From Psychrosphaera ytuae (GTDB lineage Bacteria; Pseudomonadota; Gammaproteobacteria; Enterobacterales; Alteromonadaceae): DNA of 64,000 nt. The translations under genes and the position numbers were made by a program. Below the pieces are notes generated by a model that was not told the DNA's origin, made no database searches, and was given only the letters and a program-made list of their open reading frames with translations. Positions 9,582 to 18,166 of this stretch are shown here, one piece after another. Every line of letters begins with the position of its first letter. Position 1 is the first letter of the stretch. The stretch lies in assembly GCF_017638545.1 (NCBI RefSeq), contig NZ_CP072110.1:372001-436000 (forward strand), read 5' to 3'.

Positions 9582-10679
9582 ATGACCGTATATAATTTTT
9601 GCGCTGGTCCAGCAATGTTACCAAAGGAAGTAATGCAAAAAGTTCAATCTGAACTTTTAGATTGGCAGAACACAGGGTGCTCTGTGATGGAAATGAGTCA
9701 CAGAAGTCCTGAGTTTATTGAGGTCTATGAGCAAGCTGTTGCTGGGCTAAAATCATTAATGAAAATACCAGATGACTACAGTGTTCTGTTTATGCAAGGT
9801 GGTGGTCGCGGCCAATTTTCATCCGTCCCGTTAAATCTTAAAAAAAATGGCAAAGCGCATTACGTCACAACAGGGTTGTGGTCAGAAGATGCAGTCGTAG
9901 AAGGAAATAAGTTCTTAACGGTTGAAGAGCAGGATTGCAGAGTCGTTGTAAATGGTAAAACATCAATATTACCTCTGGCCGAGTGGAATGTAAGTGAGGA
10001 AAGTGACTTTATTCATTACTGTCTAAATGAAACGGTCGATGGTATTGAGATATTTGAATCAGCGAACCAACTTTTGGTTACGCGTGACGTTCCAAGAGTT
10101 ATTGATATGAGTTCAAATATTTTGTCACGTGTCATCGATGTTACGGATTACGACTTAATATACGCAGGCGCTCAAAAGAACATCGGCCCATCTGGCATGG
10201 CTATTGTTATTATTAATAACGCGTTACTAAACCGAAGCTCTGAGTCGGTACCGACTTTCCTAAATTATGCTATCACCAAAGCGAAAGACAGCATGTACAA
10301 CACGCCACCAACTTTTGCAATTTATTTGTCTAAATTAGTGTTTGATTGGTTACAAAAAAATGGTGGCGTAGAAGCTATCGAGCAAAAAAATCGTGATAAA
10401 GCCGCGATCTTGTATCAAGCGATTGATAATTCAGAGCTGTACGAGAACCGTGTAGCAGAACAAAATCGCTCTTTAATGAACGTTACGTTTTATTTGAAAG
10501 ACGAATCATTGAATCAGTGTTTTATAGATGAAGCTAAGGCCAATGGTATTGTTGCCATCGAAGGTCACCGCAGTGTCGGTGGAATGCGTGCCAGTATCTA
10601 CAACGCCATGCCAATTGAGGGTGTTAAAGCGTTAGTAGAATTTATGAAAACATTTGAACTAAAACACAAAACTAAGTAG
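9582..10679 (+). CDS. serC: phosphoserine aminotransferase
   Basis: PLP enzyme converting 3-phosphohydroxypyruvate to phosphoserine (serine path) and acting in pyridoxine synthesis. 365 residues. N-terminus NFCAGPAMLP, phosphate-binding HRSPEF and PLP lysine segment YAGAQKNIGPSG are all present. Lies 13 bp before aroA, the common serC-aroA operon. Confidence 0.97.
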   Translation: MTVYNFCAGPAMLPKEVMQKVQSELLDWQNTGCSVMEMSHRSPEFIEVYEQAVAGLKSLMKIPDDYSVLFMQGGGRGQFSSVPLNLKKNGKAHYVTTGLWSEDAVVEGNKFLTVEEQDCRVVVNGKTSILPLAEWNVSEESDFIHYCLNETVDGIEIFESANQLLVTRDVPRVIDMSSNILSRVIDVTDYDLIYAGAQKNIGPSGMAIVIINNALLNRSSESVPTFLNYAITKAKDSMYNTPPTFAIYLSKLVFDWLQKNGGVEAIEQKNRDKAAILYQAIDNSELYENRVAEQNRSLMNVTFYLKDESLNQCFIDEAKANGIVAIEGHRSVGGMRASIYNAMPIEGVKALVEFMKTFELKHKTK

Positions 10680-10692
10680 GGCCAGCCGTAGT

Positions 10693-11982
10693 ATGTCTGA
10701 ATCTCTAACCCTGTCACAAAAAACCATCTGTTCTGGCAAAGTAACTGTTCCCGGTTCTAAAAGTTTATCAAATAGAGCGTTGTTATTGGCTGCTTTATGT
10801 GAAGGGACAACCAAGATAACCAATCTGCTCGATAGCGATGATATTCGTCATATGCTAACGGCGCTGGAGCAACTTGGCGTTAAAACCGAGTTAAATGAAG
10901 ATAAAACAGAGTGCATTGTTCACGGTGTTGGTGGGTCGTTTAAGTCTCCTAACCAAGAGTTATTTTTAGGTAATGCGGGCACTGCGATGCGTCCTTTGGC
11001 CGCAGTTTTGGCCTTTAGCCAAGTAAACGCCACGTTAACCGGTGAACCAAGAATGTATGAACGTCCTATCGGACACTTAATCGATGCGTTAATTCCGTTC
11101 GCAGATAACGTCACTTATTTAGCAGAAGAGGGGTATCCGCCACTTAAAATTCGACCATACGCTGGTACAAAGCAAGATAGAATCGAATTCAATATAGATG
11201 GCAGCGTGTCGAGTCAGTTTTTGTCTGCATTACTGATGGCTGCACCATTGTTAAATTCTCCTGTAAAAATAAATGTTATTGGTGAGCTAGTCTCTAAGCC
11301 GTATATCAACTTAACACTATCTATTTTGGCGTCGTTTGGTGTACAGATCACCAACAATGACTTTCAATCGTTCGAATTAACCGGCACCGAACAATACAAG
11401 TCGCCAAAGACGTTTATGGTAGAAGGTGATGCATCATCTGCCTCATACTTTTTGGCTGCGGGCGCAATCACTGGCGGTCCTATTGAAGTTTTCGGTATCG
11501 GCAAAAACAGCGTCCAAGGCGATATTCAATTTGCAGAAGTTCTCGCTGCAATGGGAGCGGAAGTTGAATATTTTGATGATCATTTGACTGTATCGTCAAA
11601 TGGTCAACTAAAAGGCATTGATATGGACATGAATCACATACCCGATGCAGCGATGACAATCGCAACTACCGCTTTGTTTGCGGAAGGTACGACTAAGATT
11701 CGCAACATTTACAATTGGCGTGTAAAAGAAACCGATCGCTTAGCTGCGATGGCCACTGAACTAAAAAAATATGGTGCAAAAGTGGTAGAGGGTCATGACT
11801 TTATCGAGGTGACACCTGATAAAGAAAGACAGGTAGCCATAGATACTTATGACGACCATCGAGTTGCGATGTGTTTTTCTTTACTGTCGTTTAAGCCAAG
11901 TGGCATAACTATCAATGATCCCAAAGTAACGAGTAAGACATTTCCAGATTATTTCGAGCGTTTTAACTCTGTAACTAATTAG
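10693..11982 (+). CDS. aroA: 3-phosphoshikimate 1-carboxyvinyltransferase (EPSP synthase)
   Basis: Sixth step of the shikimate pathway, joining PEP and shikimate-3-phosphate. 429 residues. Signature stretches are PGSKSLSNRALLLAALCEG, FLGNAGTAMRPL (PEP site) and the C-terminal DDHRVAMCFSLL. Second gene of the serC-aroA unit. Confidence 0.97.
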   Translation: MSESLTLSQKTICSGKVTVPGSKSLSNRALLLAALCEGTTKITNLLDSDDIRHMLTALEQLGVKTELNEDKTECIVHGVGGSFKSPNQELFLGNAGTAMRPLAAVLAFSQVNATLTGEPRMYERPIGHLIDALIPFADNVTYLAEEGYPPLKIRPYAGTKQDRIEFNIDGSVSSQFLSALLMAAPLLNSPVKINVIGELVSKPYINLTLSILASFGVQITNNDFQSFELTGTEQYKSPKTFMVEGDASSASYFLAAGAITGGPIEVFGIGKNSVQGDIQFAEVLAAMGAEVEYFDDHLTVSSNGQLKGIDMDMNHIPDAAMTIATTALFAEGTTKIRNIYNWRVKETDRLAAMATELKKYGAKVVEGHDFIEVTPDKERQVAIDTYDDHRVAMCFSLLSFKPSGITINDPKVTSKTFPDYFERFNSVTN

Positions 11983-12087
11983 CGGAAAACTACAAATACC
12001 GGTCTTTTCATCACATTTATGTGACATTTTAGATAAGCGAAACTAATCCGTTCAAATTAAATTCATTTTTTTTTGGGCGGATTAGCG

Positions 12088-12093
12088 TATAAT
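12088..12093 (+). promoter_or_regulatory. -10 element, probable cmk promoter
   Basis: Consensus TATAAT 32 bp before the cmk start, followed by a GC-rich discriminator (actgcccgc). The -35 region is only a T-rich stretch. Confidence 0.5.
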
Positions 12094-12124
12094 ACTGCCC
12101 GCAATTTTAGCGAGTGGAGTATTT

Positions 12125-12802
12125 ATGGAGCATTCAGTACCAGTCATTACCATCGATGGCCCAAGCGGTGCAGGGAAAGGCACAGTATGTCGTCTTTTGG
12201 CAGATAAACTGGGATGGGAGATCTTAGATAGCGGTGCTATATACCGAGTATTAGCATTGGCATCGATTCACCATCAAATTGAACCAAGTGACGAAGAGAG
12301 CTTAATCCCTTTGGCAGCACACTTGGACGTTCAATTTGTTGCGGAACAAAATGCGTCAAAGATTATCCTCGAAGGTGAAGAAGTTACGCATTCGATTCGA
12401 AACGAAGAAGTCGGTGGAGTAGCGTCAAAAATCGCTGCATTACCAAGAGTTCGTGAGGCGTTGTTACGTCGTCAGCGCGCATTTAGACAAAGTCCTGGCC
12501 TTATCGCAGATGGTCGAGATATGGGCACTGTTGTCTTTCCAGATGCAACAATCAAAGTATTTTTAACTGCAAGTGCGGAAGAACGCGCAAATAGGCGTTT
12601 TAAAGAGTTGCAGGGCAAAGGGCACGATGTTAAAATCGGCGACCTTTTGAGCGATATTCAAGCTCGTGATGAGCGTGATATGAACAGAAGCGTAGCGCCA
12701 TTAGTGCCTGCAGAAGATGCAATTTCTATTGATTCTACTAATCTTAACGCTCATCAAGTCTTTGAACAGCTGTTAGAAGTTGTTGAAAGTAAATTAAAAT
12801 AA
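12125..12802 (+). CDS. cmk: cytidylate kinase
   Basis: Phosphorylates CMP and dCMP with ATP. 225 residues. Walker A is GPSGAGKGT near residues 12-20; the CMP-site segments ADGRDMGTVVFPDA and the LID stretch RDERDMNRSVAPL are intact. It precedes rpsA, as in most gammaproteobacteria. Confidence 0.97.
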   Translation: MEHSVPVITIDGPSGAGKGTVCRLLADKLGWEILDSGAIYRVLALASIHHQIEPSDEESLIPLAAHLDVQFVAEQNASKIILEGEEVTHSIRNEEVGGVASKIAALPRVREALLRRQRAFRQSPGLIADGRDMGTVVFPDATIKVFLTASAEERANRRFKELQGKGHDVKIGDLLSDIQARDERDMNRSVAPLVPAEDAISIDSTNLNAHQVFEQLLEVVESKLK

Positions 12803-12815
12803 CCTTTTAGAAAGC

Positions 12816-12838
12816 CTTGTTAGCACGGAAGTAACAAG
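12816..12838 (+). promoter_or_regulatory. stem-loop in the rpsA leader
   Basis: Seven-base perfect stem cttgtta/taacaag with a nine-base loop, about 60 bp before the rpsA start. There is no T tract, so it is not a terminator. In E. coli the rpsA leader folds into hairpins used for S1 autoregulation; the same role here is an inference. Confidence 0.5.
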
Positions 12839-12895
12839 TTAAACATCAACCCCTTTGTCGCAGGAACGCAACATAGGATTAAATGAAGATAAATC

Positions 12896-14563
12896 ATGAC
12901 AGAAAATTTTGCTCAATTATTTGAAGAAAGCCTTCAAACTATCGAAACACGTCCAGGTTCAATCGTTAAAGGTACAATCGTATCTATCGAACGTGACCTA
13001 GTATTAGTAGACGCTGGCCTTAAGTCAGAATCTGCAATCCCTGCGGCACAATTCAAAAACCACGCTGGTGAATTAGAAGTTAGCGTTGGTGACGAAGTTG
13101 ACGTAGCGTTAGACTCAATCGAAGACGGTTTCGGTGAGACTATCCTTTCTCGTGAAAAAGCTAAGCGTTACGAAGCTTGGGTACGTCTTGAGAAAGCATG
13201 TGAAGAAGAAGAGATCGTTAAAGGTCTTATCTCTGGTAAAGTTAAAGGCGGCTTCACTGTTGAAGTTGAAGGCATCAGAGCATTCTTACCTGGTTCTTTA
13301 GTAGACGTTCGCCCAATCCGTGACACTTCTCACCTTGAAGGTAAAGAACTAGAATTTAAAGTTATCAAGCTTGACCAGAAGCGCAACAACGTTGTTGTTT
13401 CACGTCGTGCAGTAATCGAAACTGAAAACTCTGCAGAGCGCGAGCAACTTCTTGCTAGCCTTGAAGAAGGTTCAGAAGTTAAAGGTATCGTTAAGAACCT
13501 AACTGACTACGGTGCATTCGTTGACCTAGGTGGTTTAGACGGTCTACTACACATCACTGACATGGCTTGGAAACGCGTTAAGCACCCAAGCGAAATCGTT
13601 GCAGTTGGTGACGAGATCGACGTTAAAGTTCTTAAGTTCGACAAAGAGAAAAACCGTGTTTCTCTAGGTCTTAAGCAACTTGGTTCAGATCCTTGGGGCG
13701 ACATCGCTGGTCGTTATCCAGAAGGTTCACGCCTTAAAGGCCGTGTTACTAACCTTACGGACTACGGTTGTTTCGTTGAAATCGAAGACGGTATCGAAGG
13801 TCTTGTACACGTTTCTGAAATGGATTGGACTAACAAGAACATCCACCCATCTAAAGTTGTTAGCTTAGGTGACGAAGTTGAAGTTCTAGTTCTTGAAATT
13901 GATGAAGAGCGTCGTCGTATTTCTCTAGGTCTTAAGCAATGTAAAGACAACCCATGGGAAGTATTCGCTAAGTCACACAACAAAGGTGACCGCGTTTCAG
14001 GTAACATCAAGTCAATCACTGACTTCGGTATCTTCATCGGTCTTGACGGTGGCATCGACGGTCTTGTTCACTTATCTGACATTTCTTGGAATGTTGCAGG
14101 TGAAGAAGCAGTACGTGAATTCAAGAAAGGCGACGAAATCGAAGCGGTTGTTCTACAGGTAGACCCAGAGCGTGAGCGTATCTCTCTAGGTGTTAAGCAA
14201 ATGGATTCTGATCCGTTCTCTGAATACTTAGAAAACAACAAGAAAGGTGCAGTTGTTAAAGGTACTATCAAAGACGTTGACGCGAAAGGCGCAACTGTTG
14301 AGCTAGGTACTGACGTTGAAGGTTACATCCGTGTATCTGAGATTTCACGTGACCGCATCGAAGACGCTTCTACAGTATTAACTGCTGGTTCAGAAGTTGA
14401 AGCTAAGTTTGTTGGTGTTGATCGTAAGAACCGCACTATCAGCTTATCAATCAAAGCGATTGACGAAGCAGAAGAGAAGCAAGCGTTAGATAATCTACAA
14501 AATCAAACGCCTGAATTCGAAAATGCTATGGCTGCTGCATTTAAAAATGCACAAAAAGACTAA
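12896..14563 (+). CDS. rpsA: 30S ribosomal protein S1
   Basis: Binds mRNA to the 30S subunit during initiation. 555 residues with six S1 (OB-fold) repeats of about 87 residues, seen as repeated G-x-V-x(n)-G-x-F-V-x-L/I and R-I/V-S-L-G-L/V-K-Q blocks (for example RVSLGLKQ and RISLGVKQ). Strong codon bias toward preferred codons, unlike the flanking genes, fits very high expression. Confidence 0.98.
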   Translation: MTENFAQLFEESLQTIETRPGSIVKGTIVSIERDLVLVDAGLKSESAIPAAQFKNHAGELEVSVGDEVDVALDSIEDGFGETILSREKAKRYEAWVRLEKACEEEEIVKGLISGKVKGGFTVEVEGIRAFLPGSLVDVRPIRDTSHLEGKELEFKVIKLDQKRNNVVVSRRAVIETENSAEREQLLASLEEGSEVKGIVKNLTDYGAFVDLGGLDGLLHITDMAWKRVKHPSEIVAVGDEIDVKVLKFDKEKNRVSLGLKQLGSDPWGDIAGRYPEGSRLKGRVTNLTDYGCFVEIEDGIEGLVHVSEMDWTNKNIHPSKVVSLGDEVEVLVLEIDEERRRISLGLKQCKDNPWEVFAKSHNKGDRVSGNIKSITDFGIFIGLDGGIDGLVHLSDISWNVAGEEAVREFKKGDEIEAVVLQVDPERERISLGVKQMDSDPFSEYLENNKKGAVVKGTIKDVDAKGATVELGTDVEGYIRVSEISRDRIEDASTVLTAGSEVEAKFVGVDRKNRTISLSIKAIDEAEEKQALDNLQNQTPEFENAMAAAFKNAQKD

Positions 14564-14593
14564 GCTTTTGAATTTAAATGAGCTATAAATATA

Positions 14594-14623
14594 AGGGAGC
14601 GTAATGCTCCCTTATTTTTGTCT
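14594..14623 (+). terminator. rho-independent terminator of rpsA
   Basis: Stem aagggagc/gctccctt with loop gtaat followed by atttttg, 30 bp after the rpsA stop. Confidence 0.85.
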
Positions 14624-14641
14624 TAATAAAAGGTGAATTAA

Positions 14642-14923
14642 ATGACTAAGTCAGAATTAATAGAAGCGCTTGCAGAGCAACATCAACAACTTCCTATTAA
14701 AGACGTAGAAACCGCTGTAAAAAGCATCATTGATAATATGGCAGAAAGTCTGTCTAGTGGTGATCGCATTGAGATTCGTGGTTTTGGAAGCTTTTCATTG
14801 CACTACAGAGCACCACGAGTAGGTCGTAACCCAAAATCAGGTGAGTCAGTCGAACTAGGCGCGAAGTACGTACCACACTTTAAGCCAGGTAAAGAGTTGC
14901 GTGAAAGAGTCGATTATAAGTAA
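14642..14923 (+). CDS. ihfB: integration host factor subunit beta
   Basis: Small DNA-bending protein, partner of IhfA. 93 residues. The HU/IHF signature GFGSFSLHYRAPRVGRNPKS with the DNA-intercalating arm and the C-terminal helix FKPGKELRERV are present. The rpsA-ihfB-lapA order is conserved in the class. Confidence 0.97.
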   Translation: MTKSELIEALAEQHQQLPIKDVETAVKSIIDNMAESLSSGDRIEIRGFGSFSLHYRAPRVGRNPKSGESVELGAKYVPHFKPGKELRERVDYK

Positions 14924-14961
14924 TACGTGATTGACTATAACTCAGACTTACAATAGCCTTA

Positions 14962-14981
14962 TACCCCTAAACAAAGGGGTA
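14962..14981 (+). promoter_or_regulatory. hairpin covering the lapA Shine-Dalgarno region
   Basis: Perfect 7-bp inverted repeat tacccct/aggggta with loop aaacaa. The right arm contains the only SD-like purine run (aggggt) before the TTG start at 14987. It could be a weak ihfB terminator (only four T follow) or could restrict lapA translation; both readings are inference. Confidence 0.45.
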
Positions 14982-14986
14982 GGCTT

Positions 14987-15199
14987 TTGAAACTTATAAA
15001 ATATCTCATATTTTTAGTCATACTGTTCATTGCGCTCGCATTGGGTAGTGAAAATGGCCATTTAACAGAGATTAATCTGTTATTTATAAAACTGACCGCG
15101 CCACTTTCTGTTTTACTACTCAGCAGCCTGTTTTTAGGTGCCTTTTTCACGTATGTGATGATGACGATTACTAAGGTATTCAACAAGAAAAATGCTTGA
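14987..15199 (+). CDS. lapA: lipopolysaccharide assembly protein LapA-like
   Basis: Small inner-membrane protein linked with LapB in control of LPS synthesis. 70 residues with two membrane helices (about residues 4-20 and 35-58) and the family-like LALGSENGHLTEINLLF stretch between them. TTG start at 14987. Overlaps lapB by 8 bp, consistent with translational coupling. Confidence 0.85.
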   Translation: MKLIKYLIFLVILFIALALGSENGHLTEINLLFIKLTAPLSVLLLSSLFLGAFFTYVMMTITKVFNKKNA

Positions 15200-16346
15200 A
15201 CTGTTATTTTTGTTGTTACCGGTCGCAGTTGCTTATGGTTGGGTCATGGGCAAACACAATGCGAAAAAAGAACTCCTTCAACAGCAAAAGTCCCTCAACC
15301 AAGCATTAACCTCGAGTGTTACGTTACTTCTTAATAATAAAGAGGAGCAGGCGTTTGATCGACTCATACAATACTTTGATGATACCCCCGCAAATATTGA
15401 AAACTATTTAACTTTAGCAAAGCTCTTTCGAAAGAAAGGTGAGATTGACAAGGCGATCGCTATTCATGAAGGTCTTGTAAACACCGATCAGATCAAGATT
15501 CCAGAGTTTGAATTAGAAATTATAAAATTAGAGTTAGCTCAAGACTTCATGTCCGCAGGTATGCTAGAGCACGCTTTAAAAACGCTTGAGCCACTCTTAA
15601 AGTCTGCACATGCCAACGAAGCCCTGATGATGCTACTACACTTGTTTGAACAAACAAGAGAATGGCAAAAGGGCATAGATGCGTATCTAAAAACTAAACA
15701 AACACTAATTAATGAAAATACAAGGCAGCTGATAAGTCACTTTTATTGCGAGTTGGCAGACCAAAGCGATAGTGTAAAAACAAAAAAACAAGCTTATAAA
15801 CGTGCGTTAAAGGTTAATGCTCAATGCTTGCGCAGTATGGTGTCATTGGCAAAGTTATATTTGTTGCTCAATAATAAACAACAATCACGTGAACTCATTA
15901 TTGAAGCCTTAGATAAGGAACCTAGTTTTGCTCCGGCAATTTTTGATATAGCACCAGAGTGTTTTGTTGATGAATTTGAACAGGCGGCATGGTTATATTG
16001 GCTAATCAAAGAAAAGAACATCAGTAGCGTAAACGCGCATAATCAAATGGCGGACTTTATCGCAAAGGAGAAGGGCGTAGAAGCGGCTCGTCAATACATA
16101 ATTCAACAATTACAATATGTGCCAAGCGTCAGGGGGTTCAGTAAACTTATCGAACTTGAAAAAGAGTTCTTTATGTCCGATGAGCATTTTGACCAGTTGC
16201 AACGTTTGGTCAAAAAATACATAGAATTAAAACCAAACTACGAGTGTAAATCTTGTGGTTTTTCGACAAATAATTTTAGCTGGCGTTGCCCAGCGTGTAA
16301 TAGTTGGCAAACCATTAAGCCGTTGACGGGTCTTGATGGGATTTAA
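15192..16346 (+). CDS. lapB: lipopolysaccharide assembly protein LapB (TPR plus rubredoxin-like domain)
   Basis: Inner-membrane-anchored cytoplasmic TPR protein that, with FtsH and YejM in E. coli, controls LpxC turnover. 384 residues: one N-terminal helix, successive TPR units, and a C-terminal zinc/iron ribbon with CKSCGF and CPACNSW, the two CxxC pairs of the LapB rubredoxin-type domain. Confidence 0.95.
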   Translation: MLELLFLLLPVAVAYGWVMGKHNAKKELLQQQKSLNQALTSSVTLLLNNKEEQAFDRLIQYFDDTPANIENYLTLAKLFRKKGEIDKAIAIHEGLVNTDQIKIPEFELEIIKLELAQDFMSAGMLEHALKTLEPLLKSAHANEALMMLLHLFEQTREWQKGIDAYLKTKQTLINENTRQLISHFYCELADQSDSVKTKKQAYKRALKVNAQCLRSMVSLAKLYLLLNNKQQSRELIIEALDKEPSFAPAIFDIAPECFVDEFEQAAWLYWLIKEKNISSVNAHNQMADFIAKEKGVEAARQYIIQQLQYVPSVRGFSKLIELEKEFFMSDEHFDQLQRLVKKYIELKPNYECKSCGFSTNNFSWRCPACNSWQTIKPLTGLDGI

Positions 16347-16366
16347 ACGTAAAATTGGGATATACA

Positions 16367-17065
16367 GTGGAAGACAAAAAAATTGTAGTCGCATTAGACT
16401 TCGAATCGCAAACTAAGGCTTTGGAGTTAGTCGATAAGTTAGATCCAAACTTATGTCGACTAAAAGTTGGTAAAGAAATGTTCACCCATTTTGGACCTCA
16501 ATTTATCAATACTCTGCATGACAAAGGCTTTGAGATATTTTTAGACCTTAAATTTCACGATATACCTAATACCGTAGCTAAAGCGGTTAAGGCAGCAGCG
16601 GAACTTGGTATTTGGATGGTTAATGTTCACGCTTCGGGCGGTGTTAAAATGATGACCGCAGCCAAAGAAGCGCTATTGCCCTACGGCGACAAAGCGCCAT
16701 TATTAATAGCCGTAACTGTTTTGACTAGTATGTCTGAAGACGATTTAGTGGAATTAGGCATAACGAGAAGTCCAAAGGAGCAAGTAAAGTTTTTAGCTGG
16801 GTTGGCAAACTCGGCAGGCCTTGATGGTGTTGTATGCTCTGCGCAAGAGGCCGAAATGCTCAAAGCTGAATATGGCTCTGACTTTAAGTTAGTTACCCCT
16901 GGCATTCGAACTGCAGATGCTTCGGTTGATGATCAAAAGCGTATTATGACACCAGAAAAAGCAGTGGCAGCCGGAGCTGACTTTCTAGTGATTGGACGTG
17001 CCATCACAAAGTCTCCCGATCCAATTGCAACAATGAAAGCGATTTATCAGTCGATAAGTAAATAA
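16367..17065 (+). CDS. pyrF: orotidine 5'-phosphate decarboxylase
   Basis: Last step of UMP synthesis. Signature LDLKFHDIPNTV holds the catalytic Asp-x-Lys-x-x-Asp group; KVGKEMFTHFGP and GADFLVIGRAIT are also typical. I chose the GTG at 16367 because GGGA lies six bases before it and homologues start just before the KKIVVALDF strand; a TTG at 16355 in frame is possible and adds four residues. Confidence 0.95.
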   Translation: MEDKKIVVALDFESQTKALELVDKLDPNLCRLKVGKEMFTHFGPQFINTLHDKGFEIFLDLKFHDIPNTVAKAVKAAAELGIWMVNVHASGGVKMMTAAKEALLPYGDKAPLLIAVTVLTSMSEDDLVELGITRSPKEQVKFLAGLANSAGLDGVVCSAQEAEMLKAEYGSDFKLVTPGIRTADASVDDQKRIMTPEKAVAAGADFLVIGRAITKSPDPIATMKAIYQSISK

Positions 17066-17071
17066 CTAAAC

Positions 17072-17092
17072 GCCCGTATAACGGGCTTTTTT
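17072..17092 (+). terminator. rho-independent terminator of pyrF
   Basis: Perfect stem gcccgt/acgggc with loop ata and a T6 tail. Confidence 0.9.
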
Positions 17093-17111
17093 ATGTTTTA
17101 AAGTAAGTGGT

Positions 17112-18038
17112 ATGGATTACGCAAACATGGAATATGCAATAAACAAATCAAAAGAAAACCCTCTACTTAAGAAAAAATTGGACTCTTACACCCATTCTCA
17201 AATAAAGCAGCTTTATTTTATTGATTTCAGTTTGTTTTTTAAGGGGCACTTAAACACATCTTCACTACAGGAGAGATTCAGCCTCACACCGGCTGACGCG
17301 CTTGCTAGTTTTCAACATTATCTAGACTGCGCCCCTGAGAATATTGATTTAGACGAATTGAATCAAAGGTATTTTCAAAGTAATAGCTTTAAGCCTTTGT
17401 TTGCTTATGACGTACGTAGAACCCTGACCAAAATCACCAATGGAATTTCCGACGGATTCGATGCAATTGAGGCACAACCCTATCCAATTCAAGCGCCATC
17501 ATTATTAAACACTCCTGACTTAACAGTCGTTGCGCGGTTATCCCAAGCTATTATGAATGGCAATGCGGTTAATGTGATTTATACATCATTATCAAGCGGC
17601 TCTAGTGCAAGGGATCTTGTTCCTCATAGCATCGTAGATAATGGATTAAGGTGGCACCTTAGAGCGTTTGATAGAAAAAGCCAAACATTTAGAGATTTTG
17701 TATTAACGAGGATCAGCAAGGTTTCACTCTTATCAAATGACAACGATATTCGTGAAACCAAACGGTATGACGAAGAGTGGAACTCACCTATAAAATTAAA
17801 AATCGTCGCTCATCCCAAAAATGTTCAATTTGCCACGGCTATAGAAATCGATTATGGAATGATTGATGGCGTATTAGAAATAAACACTAATGCCGCTTTA
17901 GCTGGCTACTTATTACGTCGCTGGAATGTTGATTGTTCGGTAGATGCTCACTTAACTGGTGGCGAATTTCAACTTTGGTTGAAAAACAGAAATGAGATCA
18001 AACAGGTACAAAACTTAGCCATAGCACCAGGCTATTAA
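17112..18038 (+). CDS. WYL-domain transcriptional regulator, CapW/BrxR-like
   Basis: 308 residues. The N-terminal winged helix is seen in FIDFSLFFKGHLNTSSLQ then RFSLTPADALASFQHYL; it is followed by APENIDLDELNQRYFQ and the FKPLF phrase usual in CapW/BrxR proteins. The middle is a WYL domain (VIYTSLSSG, LVPHSIVDNGLRWHLRAFD, FRDFVLTRI) and the end is a WCX-like domain. Known CapW/BrxR relatives repress phage-defence operons (CBASS, BREX). None is adjacent here, so the target is unknown. ATG at 17112 follows aagtaagtggt. Confidence 0.8.
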   Translation: MDYANMEYAINKSKENPLLKKKLDSYTHSQIKQLYFIDFSLFFKGHLNTSSLQERFSLTPADALASFQHYLDCAPENIDLDELNQRYFQSNSFKPLFAYDVRRTLTKITNGISDGFDAIEAQPYPIQAPSLLNTPDLTVVARLSQAIMNGNAVNVIYTSLSSGSSARDLVPHSIVDNGLRWHLRAFDRKSQTFRDFVLTRISKVSLLSNDNDIRETKRYDEEWNSPIKLKIVAHPKNVQFATAIEIDYGMIDGVLEINTNAALAGYLLRRWNVDCSVDAHLTGGEFQLWLKNRNEIKQVQNLAIAPGY

Positions 18039-18166
18039 TAATTAGTAACAAGTTACTGATGAAACCCGCTTTGAATACGTATGTAATTTAGCGCATGTCG
18101 TGACAATTGTTTTTATTATTTCCAGCGGAAAGAGGAAATCTTTCTCAAATAACAACAGGAAATAAT

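Noticed and set aside
13762..14055. Antisense ORFs inside rpsA
   Set aside because: Repetitive shadows of the S1 repeats with low-complexity Ser/Arg/Thr content.
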